Shown: positions 1-8,497, counted from the stretch's first letter. The stretch is DNA of 64,000 bases from Bacteroidota bacterium (GCA_947476145.1 CANJPH010000004.1:1-64000), one strand, 5' to 3'. The notes: generated from the sequence alone by a model not told the origin. A program made the numbers and translations.

Positions 1-372
1 AATGCGGACACCCTTCCCAAGCGCAATAAGTTTACAGACTTAATGATTGAAACGGGATATACAAAAAATGGAAAAAAAATAATTGTAAATACCATTCAAT
101 TTGCTAAAAGCGTTTGTCCTAATCCTTCAGACCCTAATGCATTAATTGATAGTTTCTTTTCTTTTTTAACGTCTACCGATATAGATGCTTCTTTGAAGAA
201 AACATTGAAAATTCAAATTTTATTAAGTGGCCAAGAAAGTGATTATTATTGGACCGATGCTTGGAATTTATATTTATCGAGTCCTACCACGATAAACTAT
301 AATACAGTTCATACCCGCCTTAAGACCTTGTTAAAATATATCATGAATTTACCAGACTATCAATTACAATAA
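1..372 (+). CDS. DUF1800 family protein, C-terminal fragment
   Basis: The reading frame is open from the first base of the window and ends at a TAA at 370-372, so only the last 123 residues are visible. The tail (about residues 100-123, ending LPDYQLQ) resembles the usual C-terminus of DUF1800 proteins, in which a helix with a leucine-rich, tyrosine-containing end closes the domain. Identification rests mainly on context: DUF1800 genes in Bacteroidota are typically followed directly by a DUF1501 gene, and here one begins 1 nt after the stop, so the two are surely co-transcribed. The biochemical role of DUF1800 is not established; pairs like this are thought to act in the envelope. The N-terminus and any signal peptide lie outside the window. 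Confidence 0.7.
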   Translation, partial: NADTLPKRNKFTDLMIETGYTKNGKKIIVNTIQFAKSVCPNPSDPNALIDSFFSFLTSTDIDASLKKTLKIQILLSGQESDYYWTDAWNLYLSSPTTINYNTVHTRLKTLLKYIMNLPDYQLQ

Positions 373-373
373 T

Positions 374-1945
374 ATGGAAAGAAGAAAATTCATACGAAAT
401 AGTCTGGCTTTATTAACCCCTACCATTATTGGGGGCAATCCTATACATATTTTACAGGATCATCCTATGTTAGACACCGCATTGCTTGCCACGGCTAGTA
501 ATGAAAATGTATTGGTGATCATTCAGCTAAGCGGTGGCAATGACGGACTGAACACCGTCATCCCCATTAGTGATTATGCTAATTATTATAACGCAAGAAC
601 CAATATTGCGATCCCCGAAAAGAGCATATTGAAATTAACTGGAAACGATGCTACAGGTATTCACCCTGCGATGACGGCTATGCAGAATTTATATTCGGAT
701 GGTAAACTAAATGTAGTTCAATCGGTAGGTTACCCGCAACCCAGTTTTTCACATTTCAGAGCCACGGATATTTGGATGTCTGGCGCTGATAGTAACGAGT
801 ATTTAAATACAGGCTGGGCGGGACGTTTTTTAAATGCCGAAAATCCAGGTTATCCTGATAATTATCCATCTGCAGACAAGCCCGATCCCTTGGCAATACA
901 AATAGGTTCTTTGGCAACCCTTACTTGTCAAGGACCTGCCGTAAATATGTCATTAAGTATTTCAGATCCAAGTTCGTTTTATAATTTAATTGATGGTACC
1001 AATGCGTCGGTTTCTAATACCAATGCCGGGTATGAATTAAGTTTTTTAAGAAGTATTGCAAAACAAACCAATCAATATACTGCTAGAATTAAGGCAGCAT
1101 CGGATAGTGTTACCAAACAGGTAACGTATCCAAATAATAGTTTGGCCTCCCAATTAAAAATTGTCGCAAGATTAATAAAGGGTGGAATAAAGACCAAAGT
1201 GTATATGGTTACTTATGGTGGATTTGACACCCACTCAGGACAGGTAGTGGCAACAGACACTTCTACCGGAACGCATGCTAATTTATTAAAAGTTGTATCT
1301 GATTCAATTGCAGCATTTCAATCGGACATGGCAGGGTTAGAAATTGAAGACCGAGTAATTGGCATGACCTATTCAGAATTTGGAAGACGTATTAAATCTA
1401 ATGCAAGTGGTGGAACAGACCATGGTTCAGCAGCTCCATTATTTTTATTTGGTAAAAATGTAAGAGGCGGTGTGTTTGGCAATAACCCAACCATTCCCAT
1501 TACGGCTACGGTAAATGATAATGTACCTTATCAGTATGATTTTAGAACAATTTATAATACCATTTTACAAAATTGGTTCTGTGTAACAGATACTGCTAAA
1601 ACCGAAATTCTAACCAAGCCCTTTCCGATACTTCCTCTTATTAATGCTAGTGTATGCGGTATTAACGATAAAGCTTCCACTTTTGCAAAAGATGCATTAG
1701 TGTATAATTACCCCAATCCATTCTCCAACTTTACTAAAATTGAATTTAAAACGGATGGGGGTCCTACTTTATTGCAATTATTAGATGGTGGCGGAACCAT
1801 TATAAAAGTATTGGTAGAGGCAACCTATAATTATGCAGGGATGAACAGCTTTACCCTTTATGGATCAGGTCTGATACCAGGTGTGTATTATATTCGCTTA
1901 CAAAACCAAGACAAGGTGTTTGTAAAATCGATCATTAAAATATAA
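374..1945 (+). CDS. DUF1501 family protein with T9SS type A sorting domain
   Basis: This 523-residue protein opens with a Tat-like leader (ERRKFIRNS near residues 2-10, then a hydrophobic stretch). The DUF1501 signature LSGGNDGLNTV lies near residues 52-62, and a metal-site-like SGGTDHGSAAP segment near residue 350 recalls the sulfatase/alkaline phosphatase fold. From about residue 443 a T9SS type A C-terminal domain begins (YNYPNPFSN, ending in VKSIIKI), so the protein is expected to be exported across the outer membrane and anchored or released there. It begins 1 nt after the DUF1800 gene. The family name, leader and sorting domain are seen in the sequence; the enzymatic activity is unknown. 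ATG at 374 is the only sensible start, since it gives an intact leader. Confidence 0.88.
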   Translation: MERRKFIRNSLALLTPTIIGGNPIHILQDHPMLDTALLATASNENVLVIIQLSGGNDGLNTVIPISDYANYYNARTNIAIPEKSILKLTGNDATGIHPAMTAMQNLYSDGKLNVVQSVGYPQPSFSHFRATDIWMSGADSNEYLNTGWAGRFLNAENPGYPDNYPSADKPDPLAIQIGSLATLTCQGPAVNMSLSISDPSSFYNLIDGTNASVSNTNAGYELSFLRSIAKQTNQYTARIKAASDSVTKQVTYPNNSLASQLKIVARLIKGGIKTKVYMVTYGGFDTHSGQVVATDTSTGTHANLLKVVSDSIAAFQSDMAGLEIEDRVIGMTYSEFGRRIKSNASGGTDHGSAAPLFLFGKNVRGGVFGNNPTIPITATVNDNVPYQYDFRTIYNTILQNWFCVTDTAKTEILTKPFPILPLINASVCGINDKASTFAKDALVYNYPNPFSNFTKIEFKTDGGPTLLQLLDGGGTIIKVLVEATYNYAGMNSFTLYGSGLIPGVYYIRLQNQDKVFVKSIIKI

Positions 1946-1947
1946 AA

Positions 1948-1969
1948 GCCCCACAAAAATTTGCAGGGC
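1948..1969. terminator. weak hairpin between convergent genes
   Basis: A GCCC arm (1948-1951) and a GGGC arm (1966-1969) can pair around a 14-nt loop, followed by CCTTATTT. It lies between the stop of the DUF1501 gene and the convergent DUF6526 gene. The stem is only four pairs and the U-tract is interrupted, so a terminator role is a guess from position. Confidence 0.25.
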
Positions 1970-2015
1970 CCTTATTTATAAAACAGTTTAGCTTAAAATT
2001 ACAGCTAATTATTTT

Positions 2016-2444
2016 TTACACGCGGTAATGGTCGGCTTTCCAATTTTGTATTGCTAACTTAATTTCTTTATTAGATAGATTTTCTTTTATAGCGCGCTCT
2101 AGCAAAGCTAAATATTCACTATCGCCAGCAAAACGCAAGGCAATAATTTGCCCCATTTTTAATTCCGTTGGCATTGCCTTTCCAGTCATAATATAATAAC
2201 GTAATGCTTCCTCCGCTTTAATGGCACGGTCCTGTGCCTTTAAGGGAAATGTTCTAATGTAAATCCACAAAACAGCAAATATGAATGCGGCCAATACCAA
2301 TAAAGAAGCAAGATATTTGTTTTCCGGAGTTGCGCGTAATAGATAATTAATTGATCCGCCAATTAATGCAAGGATCGAAAGCATTCCAACATAATGAAAA
2401 CCAGGAACCATTTGTGCATGGTTTTTATAATTTTGTTCGTTCAT
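2016..2444 (-). CDS. DUF6526 family membrane protein
   Basis: A 142-residue protein beginning MNEQNYKNHAQMVPGFHY, the characteristic opening of the Bacteroidota DUF6526 family. Two hydrophobic segments (about residues 18-37 and 45-65) predict two transmembrane helices with a short periplasmic turn. A roughly 75-residue charged tail, probably cytoplasmic, follows. No catalytic motif is visible and the family has no known function. It is the last of three minus-strand genes (4811 to 2016), but a 57-nt gap and a possible -7 element suggest it may have its own promoter. Family assignment is from memory of the N-terminal motif. Confidence 0.75.
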   Translation of the reverse strand: MNEQNYKNHAQMVPGFHYVGMLSILALIGGSINYLLRATPENKYLASLLVLAAFIFAVLWIYIRTFPLKAQDRAIKAEEALRYYIMTGKAMPTELKMGQIIALRFAGDSEYLALLERAIKENLSNKEIKLAIQNWKADHYRV

Positions 2445-2476
2445 AATTTGTTTTTTATTGTGTGCCGAAAGTTAGT

Positions 2477-2484
2477 CAAATTTA
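2477..2484 (-). promoter_or_regulatory. candidate -7 element for the DUF6526 gene
   Basis: On the minus strand this reads TAAATTTG, an exact match to the Bacteroidota -7 consensus TAnnTTTG. It would start transcription about 26 nt before the ATG at 2444. No TTG sits at the expected -33 distance, so support is partial. Confidence 0.35.
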
Positions 2485-2501
2485 ATTAGCAATTTGTAAA
2501 T

Positions 2502-4067
2502 CTATTTTAATCTTTTCAAATCTAAGTCATGAAAATCAAAACTAAAATCCGTTAATGGTGAAATGGCTTTCATAGTCATGCCCGATGGCTTTCCATCCAT
2601 ATCGGTTGTGAACATCACAAACGCATCTGCATCCATACTGCGATCGGTCCATCTAACAATTAGGGTATTGCCTTTATATGGGAATAATTCACCTTTTAAT
2701 TTAGGAGAGCGCTTGCTTGCCAACCATGCTTTGCCGTTGTTATTACTAACTTCAATATCACCAAACCAGGGATCTTTATAGGTTCCAATATAAGCTGAGA
2801 TATCAAAACCTCCATTTGCTTTGGATTGTGAAGCTTTTATATTTTTCTCCACTTCCTCATTAATTTTTTTTGCTTCTACCTCTCCTTTCTCCACACGGTC
2901 ATGCATCATTTTTACCCAATTGTAACCACTTATGCCTAAATAGCTGTCCTTAATGGTATTGCTAATGGCATTAAATGCAGCACCTGATTGCTGATTGGTA
3001 AAAACAATGATGCCCAACTTTAATTCGGGGAACATGACTACCTGTGTTACGATACCGGCCAACCCACCTGTATGGGTGACTTGTTTGTATCCTTTCACAT
3101 CACTTAAAAACCATCCCAATCCATAGGCAGCAAAATGAGTATTATAGGGAGCCATTGCGCTTGCATTAATAATAGTTTGTGCAGCCCAGGTTTCTTCGTG
3201 AACGGCATCACTAAAAATTTGTTGTTTTAAATCGGGACCATACTTACCGTGATTCATTTGTGCAATCACCCACTTGCTCCAATCCGTTACATTGCTCCAA
3301 ATGCCTCCCGCTGCGTTTGCACTTTCACTCCAGTCAATGTCTAGTACTTGCAATTTACCATCCACTGGTGCATGCGGTCTTATTCCGTTGGATCTATCTT
3401 TTAAACGGTATAAAGAAGCAGCCGTTGCATTCATTTCCAAAGGTTGCATAATTCTTTTTTCTACAAAATCCTCCCAGCTCATGCCACTTGCTTTCGCCAC
3501 TACTTCTCCTGCTACAATATATAAATTGTTATCATAATCATACTTTGTTCTAAAAGCAGAAACGGGTTTTAAATATCTTAAATTATGAATGATATCTTTT
3601 TTGGAAAAATCACTTCCGTCGGGAAACATCATTAAATCACCCGCGCCCAATCCCAATCCACTGCGATGCGTTAACAAATCACGAATGGTAAATGCATCCG
3701 TCACATAAGGATCATACATCTTAAATTCAGGAATATAATCGGTTACTTTATCATCCCATTTAATTTTACCCTCATCTACCAATATCCCCAATGCGCCTGC
3801 TGTCATGGCTTTACTGTTTGATGCGACACCAAACAAAGTATTTTCATCTACTTTTTTCCCAGTACTCAAATTGGCTACTCCATATCCTTTCGCGTGAATT
3901 AATTTGCCGTCTTTAACCACCCCCACTGCAATACCGGGCACATTAAATGTTTTTAAAACCAATTCGGTTAAAGAATCAATTTGACTGCTGCTGATAGGCT
4001 TGTTGGTTTGTGCAATACTAGTTTGCATCAACAGGATCATCGCAAAAACTTGAATATACTTTTTCAT
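2502..4067 (-). CDS. serine hydrolase, class C beta-lactamase family, with DUF3471 tail
   Basis: A 521-residue exported protein with signal peptide MKKYIQVFAMILLMQTSIAQ. The beta-lactamase/transpeptidase-like fold shows its three hallmarks: SxxK at Ser83-Lys86 (SNSK), YxN at Tyr178-Asn180 (YDN) and an HTGG box at 332-335 in place of KTG. After the catalytic domain a DUF3471 module (about 425-515, with GTYKDPWFGDIEV) follows, a common partner in this family. Such proteins are esterases, D-aminopeptidases or peptidases rather than true beta-lactamases; the substrate cannot be read from sequence. It lies 36 nt downstream of the YkuD-type gene, which fits a shared cell-wall or peptide role. It is the first of four such hydrolases in the window. 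Confidence 0.9.
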   Translation of the reverse strand: MKKYIQVFAMILLMQTSIAQTNKPISSSQIDSLTELVLKTFNVPGIAVGVVKDGKLIHAKGYGVANLSTGKKVDENTLFGVASNSKAMTAGALGILVDEGKIKWDDKVTDYIPEFKMYDPYVTDAFTIRDLLTHRSGLGLGAGDLMMFPDGSDFSKKDIIHNLRYLKPVSAFRTKYDYDNNLYIVAGEVVAKASGMSWEDFVEKRIMQPLEMNATAASLYRLKDRSNGIRPHAPVDGKLQVLDIDWSESANAAGGIWSNVTDWSKWVIAQMNHGKYGPDLKQQIFSDAVHEETWAAQTIINASAMAPYNTHFAAYGLGWFLSDVKGYKQVTHTGGLAGIVTQVVMFPELKLGIIVFTNQQSGAAFNAISNTIKDSYLGISGYNWVKMMHDRVEKGEVEAKKINEEVEKNIKASQSKANGGFDISAYIGTYKDPWFGDIEVSNNNGKAWLASKRSPKLKGELFPYKGNTLIVRWTDRSMDADAFVMFTTDMDGKPSGMTMKAISPLTDFSFDFHDLDLKRLK

Positions 4068-4103
4068 AGTTAAAATTATTTTCTGATTTATTTTAAGTAG
4101 TTA

Positions 4104-4811
4104 TTATTCAAACACCTCCACAATACCAATACTCAACATTGCTTTTTTCTTTCTGGGCTTAAACCATTTTAAAAATTGCAACATATCTTTTTCGGCAATC
4201 GCCACACAACCGGCTGTAGGCGAATACTTTTCATCGGCCACATGAAAAAAGATAGCACTTCCTTTTCCTTTTATAACGGGCTGGGTATTGTATTCAATCA
4301 CCATACAATATTTATAGTCAATGCTTTTTAATTTTAAATTTTCAAATGATTTTGCAGTCGTTTCGCCGCGTACATATTTATTATAATCATTTGAAGTGGA
4401 ATCATCTATCCATTTATCCAAGGAGTCCACTTGTTGAAAAGGAATTTTAGTATCTACAGTTGATTCATAGCTATATAACTGCCCTAAAGCGTATAACCCA
4501 TTAGGTGTTTTACCATCCCCTTCCATTTTTTTATTTTCTTGCGCAAATCCATTGCGACCAATGCTTGCCTGAACGGGTGAAATGGCTAGTTTCCATTTGC
4601 CTTTAATTTTTTCCAGAGCCATCACCTTATACACTTTATCTTTTTTATCTATTTTAAAAGTAACTACTACCTGTTGCATCTTGCCTGGGTCAAGTTGTCT
4701 ACTGTTTAATTTATCTAATAATGGGTTGATTACCCAAAGAGATTCCTCATCTTGTCCAAAAACAAATAGGCTGCTTAAAACAATTATAAAAGATAATAGC
4801 ATTTTTTTCAA
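4104..4811 (-). CDS. L,D-transpeptidase (YkuD) family protein
   Basis: A 235-residue exported protein. The YkuD signature is present as a histidine at 190 (FFHVADEK) and TAGCVAI with the catalytic cysteine at 202, where the usual serine-histidine before the Gly-Cys is replaced by Thr-Ala. GKTPNGLYALG at 101-110 is the usual upstream strand motif. L,D-transpeptidases cross-link peptidoglycan or attach proteins to it; some relatives are carboxypeptidases. The first codon used here is TTG (4809-4811). It gives MKKMLLSFIIV, a normal lysine-bearing leader, whereas the ATG three codons later would start with MLLSF and have no positive n-region. The downstream serine hydrolase suggests a cell-wall peptide operon. 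Confidence 0.85.
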   Translation of the reverse strand: MKKMLLSFIIVLSSLFVFGQDEESLWVINPLLDKLNSRQLDPGKMQQVVVTFKIDKKDKVYKVMALEKIKGKWKLAISPVQASIGRNGFAQENKKMEGDGKTPNGLYALGQLYSYESTVDTKIPFQQVDSLDKWIDDSTSNDYNKYVRGETTAKSFENLKLKSIDYKYCMVIEYNTQPVIKGKGSAIFFHVADEKYSPTAGCVAIAEKDMLQFLKWFKPRKKKAMLSIGIVEVFE

Positions 4812-4957
4812 AATCGATACCTGGTAGTTGAATACTCAATTTATGAAATATAAAAACAAGGCAACTGTATTTATTTCTTTATTATTTAAGGAATAAGATA
4901 GCTGCAAGTTGATATTCTTTAAACCTTCTTGCCTAGTATTTGTTAAATTGCATAACT

Positions 4958-6055
4958 ATGATAGGGCATCGTTTTGTAAACTTTATTCCGGGAGAAAATT
5001 CCAAATCAAAATTTGAGCAAATGCTGGATATTTTCACGCAATTGCTCAACTATACCAGTGGGGATGCCAGTGAAGCATTGGATTGGATGAATCAGTTGGA
5101 CCGTACCCATAAATTTACCGACGACAATTATGGGGTAGGCGATTTTATAGAAGACCTTAAGGAAAATGGATACCTAAAAGAAAATCCGCAGGACGGGAAA
5201 TTTGCCATCACGGCAAAAACCGAGCAAACCATTAGACAAAAAAGTCTAGAGGAAATATTCGGAAAATTAAAAAAGACAAAGCAAGGGAATCATAGCACTA
5301 CGAAAGTAGGCCCAACCGGTGATATCAATTCGGATACGCGCTCCTTTCAGTTTGGTGACTTAATGGAACAGATCGATTTTACGGAGAGTATTAAGAATGC
5401 ACAAATCAATAGAGGTGTGGATGCATTCTCTATGCACGAGGATGATTTGGTAATTAGAGAAGCGGATTTTAAAACACAAACTTCTACGGTTTTAATGATT
5501 GATATTTCTCACTCCATGATTTTATATGGGGAGGACCGCATCACGCCAGCAAAAAAAGTAGCGATGGCCTTGTGTGAACTTATCACTAAAAAATATCCCA
5601 AGGATACGATTGATATTGTGGTGTTTGGTAATGATGCATGGCAGGTTCAAATCAAGGATCTTCCTTATTTGCAAGTAGGACCTTTTCATACCAATACGGT
5701 TGCTGGGCTTGAATTAGCTATGGATATATTACGCAAACGTAAAACCGCTAACAAGCAAATATTTATGATCACCGACGGCAAACCCACCTGTTTAAAAATT
5801 GGTGGAAAGTATTATAAAAATAGTTTTGGACTGGATCGAAAAGTGGTGAATAGATGTATTAATTTGGCAGGGCAATGCAAAAAATTAAAAATTCCTATTA
5901 CTACTTTTATGATTGCTTCGGATCCTTATTTACAAAAATTTGTAGAAGAGTTTACAGAGATGAATAATGGTAAAGCCTACTTTGCTTCATTGGACAACTT
6001 AGGTAGTTTTATATTTAATGATTTTGAAAGTGGCAAAAGAAAAACAGTGTACTAA
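4958..6055 (+). CDS. vWA domain protein paired with AAA+ ATPase
   Basis: A 365-residue protein with no signal peptide or membrane segment, so probably cytoplasmic. The C-terminal half is a von Willebrand factor A domain with an intact MIDAS: DISHS at 182-186, a threonine in the FHTNT loop near residue 250 and the ITDG strand near residue 281. The N-terminal 150 residues are charged and helical and look like the connector region of VWA-CoxE or BatA-like partners of MoxR ATPases. The start is set at ATG 4958 (MIGHRFVNFIPG); an upstream TTG in frame is less likely. The ATPase gene starts 2 nt after this stop, so the two are translated together and very likely form a chaperone-like metal-insertion or remodelling pair. 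Confidence 0.85.
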   Translation: MIGHRFVNFIPGENSKSKFEQMLDIFTQLLNYTSGDASEALDWMNQLDRTHKFTDDNYGVGDFIEDLKENGYLKENPQDGKFAITAKTEQTIRQKSLEEIFGKLKKTKQGNHSTTKVGPTGDINSDTRSFQFGDLMEQIDFTESIKNAQINRGVDAFSMHEDDLVIREADFKTQTSTVLMIDISHSMILYGEDRITPAKKVAMALCELITKKYPKDTIDIVVFGNDAWQVQIKDLPYLQVGPFHTNTVAGLELAMDILRKRKTANKQIFMITDGKPTCLKIGGKYYKNSFGLDRKVVNRCINLAGQCKKLKIPITTFMIASDPYLQKFVEEFTEMNNGKAYFASLDNLGSFIFNDFESGKRKTVY

Positions 6056-6057
6056 TT

Positions 6058-7611
6058 ATGAGTAAGAAAAATGATATTACTAAAATCCTAACCCTAGGAG
6101 ATTTAAAAAAATCGGGATACCAATCCAAGTCTATTAAAGATGAAGTGCGCGATAATTTAATTGCGCGTATTCAAAATAAAGAAAATGCCTTTGAAGGCAT
6201 CTTGGGTTATGAGGATACGGTGATCCCCGATGTGGAACGTGCATTATTAAGCCGACATAATATTTTGTTTTTGGGTTTAAGAGGCCAGGCAAAAACAAGA
6301 ATGGCACGCCAAATGGTGGATTTATTAGACGAATACATCCCAACGGTGGCCGGTTCTGAGGTAAATGACGATCCTTTGCAGCCTCTAAGCAGGTTTGCGG
6401 TGGACTTCATCGCTGAACATGGTGACAAAACCCCTATTCATTGGGTACACAGGAGCGCGCGTTACGGCGAAAAGCTAGCGACACCGGATGTAAGTGTGTC
6501 GGATTTAATTGGAGATATTGATCCGATTAAAGCGGCCAATTTAAAATTAAGTTTTGCGGATGAAAAAGTAATTCACTATGGTATTATTCCAAGAAGCAAT
6601 AGAGGCATATTTGTAATTAATGAATTGCCGGACTTACAAGCAAGAATTCAGGTTTCACTTTTTAATATTTTACAAGAAGGCGATATACAAATTAGAGGAT
6701 TCAAATTGCGCATGCCATTGGATATTTTATTTGTGTTTACTGCTAACCCCGAAGACTATACCAACAGAGGAAGTATTGTCACGCCATTAAAAGATAGAAT
6801 TGAAAGTCAAATTCTAACACACTATCCAAAAAGTATTGAAACTTCTTTAGCCATCACAGAACAAGAAGCAAAAATTTTACCTGCACAAAAAGATAAAGTA
6901 GAAGTAAGTGATTTAGTAAAGCGACTTATTGAACAGGTTTCTTTTGAAGCAAGAACCAATGAGTTTGTAGATAAAAAAAGCGGTGTGAGTGCGCGTCTAA
7001 CCATTGCTGCGTATGAAGCTGCGGTGAGCAGTGCAGAAAGACGTGCGATTATTCATAATGAAAAAAATACACAAATTTGGATCAGTGATTTATCCGGTAT
7101 TATTCCTGCCATCACTGGAAAAATTGAATTGGTGTATGAAGGTGAACAAGAGGGTCCATATGAAGTGGCATTAAATTTATTGAACAAATCTATACGCACA
7201 TTATTCGTTTCTTATTTCCCTAATCCGGATGATCTTAAAAAGAAGAAGCCTGTAAAAAAATCTACTACACAAATGACCGAGCAGAAGCAACCAGAAAATC
7301 CATATGCATTAATCACCAAATGGTTTGATGCAGGAAATCATTTGGATTTATTATTGGATATGAAAGACGAAGACAAAGTAATTGCACTATATAAAGTGGA
7401 CGGCTTGTTTGGCATTGTTAAAAAATATTTTCCGCAGGCAGATGAAAAACAAGCAGCTTTATTAATGGAATTTGTATTGCACGGACTTGCCGCTTATTCT
7501 TTAATTAGCAAAAAGGTGATTGATGGGAAAATTGAGTTCAAGGATTTAATGGGAAGTATGATGAATTTGGGAACCATGAACTTTGAAGAAGACGATTATT
7601 CAGATTATTAA
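6058..7611 (+). CDS. AAA+ ATPase, MoxR/magnesium chelatase ChlI-like
   Basis: A 517-residue AAA+ protein. Walker A is GLRGQAKT at 73-80, Walker B is FVINE at 185-189 followed by LPDLQ, as in the Mg-chelatase/MoxR branch, and sensor 1 is TAN at 228-230. An arginine in PLKDRIES near residue 247 is a plausible finger. The last 130 residues hold a lysine-rich linker and a helical domain without a recognised fold. No porphyrin or chlorophyll genes are nearby, so a true magnesium chelatase role is unlikely; the name reflects ancestry. The partner is the vWA protein encoded just upstream. The usual gene order in this class is ATPase first, so the order here is reversed. What the pair remodels is not evident. 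Confidence 0.87.
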   Translation: MSKKNDITKILTLGDLKKSGYQSKSIKDEVRDNLIARIQNKENAFEGILGYEDTVIPDVERALLSRHNILFLGLRGQAKTRMARQMVDLLDEYIPTVAGSEVNDDPLQPLSRFAVDFIAEHGDKTPIHWVHRSARYGEKLATPDVSVSDLIGDIDPIKAANLKLSFADEKVIHYGIIPRSNRGIFVINELPDLQARIQVSLFNILQEGDIQIRGFKLRMPLDILFVFTANPEDYTNRGSIVTPLKDRIESQILTHYPKSIETSLAITEQEAKILPAQKDKVEVSDLVKRLIEQVSFEARTNEFVDKKSGVSARLTIAAYEAAVSSAERRAIIHNEKNTQIWISDLSGIIPAITGKIELVYEGEQEGPYEVALNLLNKSIRTLFVSYFPNPDDLKKKKPVKKSTTQMTEQKQPENPYALITKWFDAGNHLDLLLDMKDEDKVIALYKVDGLFGIVKKYFPQADEKQAALLMEFVLHGLAAYSLISKKVIDGKIEFKDLMGSMMNLGTMNFEEDDYSDY

Positions 7612-7618
7612 TAAAATA

Positions 7619-7651
7619 TTGACAATCAACTGATAAAATAACCTATTTTTG
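7619..7651 (+). promoter_or_regulatory. Bacteroidota-type promoter upstream of the orphan gene
   Basis: TTG at 7619-7621 is followed after 22 nt by TATTTTTG at 7644-7651, an exact fit to TAnnTTTG. Transcription would start near 7658 and give a leader of about 90 nt. The -33 element overlaps the end of the region just after the ATPase stop. Confidence 0.55.
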
Positions 7652-7665
7652 TTGCATCATCAAGA

Positions 7666-7711
7666 ACCCTTAAGTGGGTACCAACCGAGAGAGTTTAACT
7701 CCGCGGTGGTA
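7666..7711 (+). promoter_or_regulatory. structured 5' leader, two hairpins
   Basis: Two hairpins lie in the predicted leader. The first is ACCC (7666-7669) with GGGT (7676-7679). The second pairs TACCA (7679-7683) with TGGTA (7707-7711) and CCG (7685-7687) with CGG (7704-7706), with one bulged A, and can extend inward by GAG/CTC around a TTTAA loop. GC content is much higher than in the flanks, unlike ordinary leaders here. I do not recognise it as a known riboswitch class. A cis-regulatory role is inferred from position and pairing only. Confidence 0.45.
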
Positions 7712-7749
7712 AAATAGATGAGGTCTTTAACGCCAAAATAAAATAAACC

Positions 7750-8373
7750 ATGTTTGTACAACATCATCCCGCCGCATCTCCAACACTTTCTACCAAATTA
7801 TTCATTCCTGCTGAGGACTTTGAATTGTTTATTCAAGAAAAATCTCAACAAAAAATAAAAGGAATCATTCGGTTTACTTATTTGAATGAAAGCTTTACGG
7901 CCAATATTTTTATAACCCCAGCTACGATCAAAATGCAAGTCCAGCAAGGGTTTGAGGGAATTAGATTAAATGCCCCAGTGTTGTCCAGCGTGGAAATTGC
8001 GCATAATAATTATGTATTGAATGGGACCATTACCAACAGGGGGAGGCAAAACATAGTATGGTTAATTTTGGATTTTATACATTTATATAATTTGTTAAGA
8101 TTAAAACCAGGCACCCTCTTAGAATTATATAGGGAGGCATTTGGTTTTGCTAAAACCCAAGACTCCGATCTTGTTTTTGGTAAAATTGACATCCATCATC
8201 CTATTGCCCAACAGGTGGCGAAAGTCTTAGGACAAAAATGGAAACGCAGGCATAAATACGAATTTGGCAATGCCTTGGACTTATTAGCCAGTGTTCAGGA
8301 CCTATTAGCCAATTATCCGCTTCAATTTAGCAAACAAGCACCAACTCAAGCTCAAAATAAGGTTAATATATAG
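7750..8373 (+). CDS. hypothetical protein, unrecognised family
   Basis: A 207-residue protein I do not recognise. It has no signal peptide and no clear membrane segment; one moderately hydrophobic stretch (VWLILDFIHLYNLLRL, about residues 103-118) looks like a buried helix. The N-terminal half is beta-rich (KIKGIIRFTYLNESF, TANIFITPA). The C-terminal half is helical and includes a basic patch, KWKRRHK, near residues 160-166, that might bind nucleic acid or a membrane surface. It is preceded by its own promoter and a structured leader, which suggests regulation separate from the vWA-AAA pair 138 nt upstream. The stop codon lies inside an inverted repeat. Confidence 0.75.
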   Translation: MFVQHHPAASPTLSTKLFIPAEDFELFIQEKSQQKIKGIIRFTYLNESFTANIFITPATIKMQVQQGFEGIRLNAPVLSSVEIAHNNYVLNGTITNRGRQNIVWLILDFIHLYNLLRLKPGTLLELYREAFGFAKTQDSDLVFGKIDIHHPIAQQVAKVLGQKWKRRHKYEFGNALDLLASVQDLLANYPLQFSKQAPTQAQNKVNI

Positions 8374-8388
8374 ATATTATTCTATATA
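8367..8388 (+). terminator. AT-only hairpin over the stop codon
   Basis: TATATAGA (8367-8374) and TCTATATA (8381-8388) are perfect inverted copies around a 6-nt loop, and the TAG stop is inside the left arm. With no GC pairs except one per arm and no long U-tract, it would be a weak terminator; it may also be chance in an AT-rich gap. Confidence 0.3.
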
Positions 8389-8415
8389 ATTTATAGCAAA
8401 TATGTTTCCAATCAT

Positions 8416-8445
8416 TTGTTAATAAAATGCAAAAGTCCTACCTTG
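8416..8445 (+). promoter_or_regulatory. candidate promoter of the SusC/SusD operon
   Basis: TTTG at 8416-8419, then 19 nt, then TACCTTG at 8439-8445, one T short of the TAnnTTTG consensus. The predicted start, near 8452, coincides with the left arm of the inverted repeat at 8451-8471, about 46 nt before the ATG. Confidence 0.4.
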
Positions 8446-8450
8446 TTACC

Positions 8451-8471
8451 TAAGTTAACAAGCTTAACTTA
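8451..8471. promoter_or_regulatory. inverted repeat at the SusC transcription start
   Basis: TAAGTTAA (8451-8458) and TTAACTTA (8464-8471) form a perfect 8-bp inverted repeat around CAAGC. Its position over the predicted start suggests an operator or a short leader hairpin. The left arm lies within CTAAGTTAA, which also occurs upstream of two other genes in the window. Confidence 0.4.
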
Positions 8472-8497
8472 TTTAATTAACCCAAAGAGCACATTTT

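Noticed and set aside
6058..7611. True magnesium chelatase subunit for chlorophyll synthesis
   Set aside because: No tetrapyrrole genes are nearby and the partner is a vWA protein of the MoxR type; the resemblance is at the level of the AAA+ branch.
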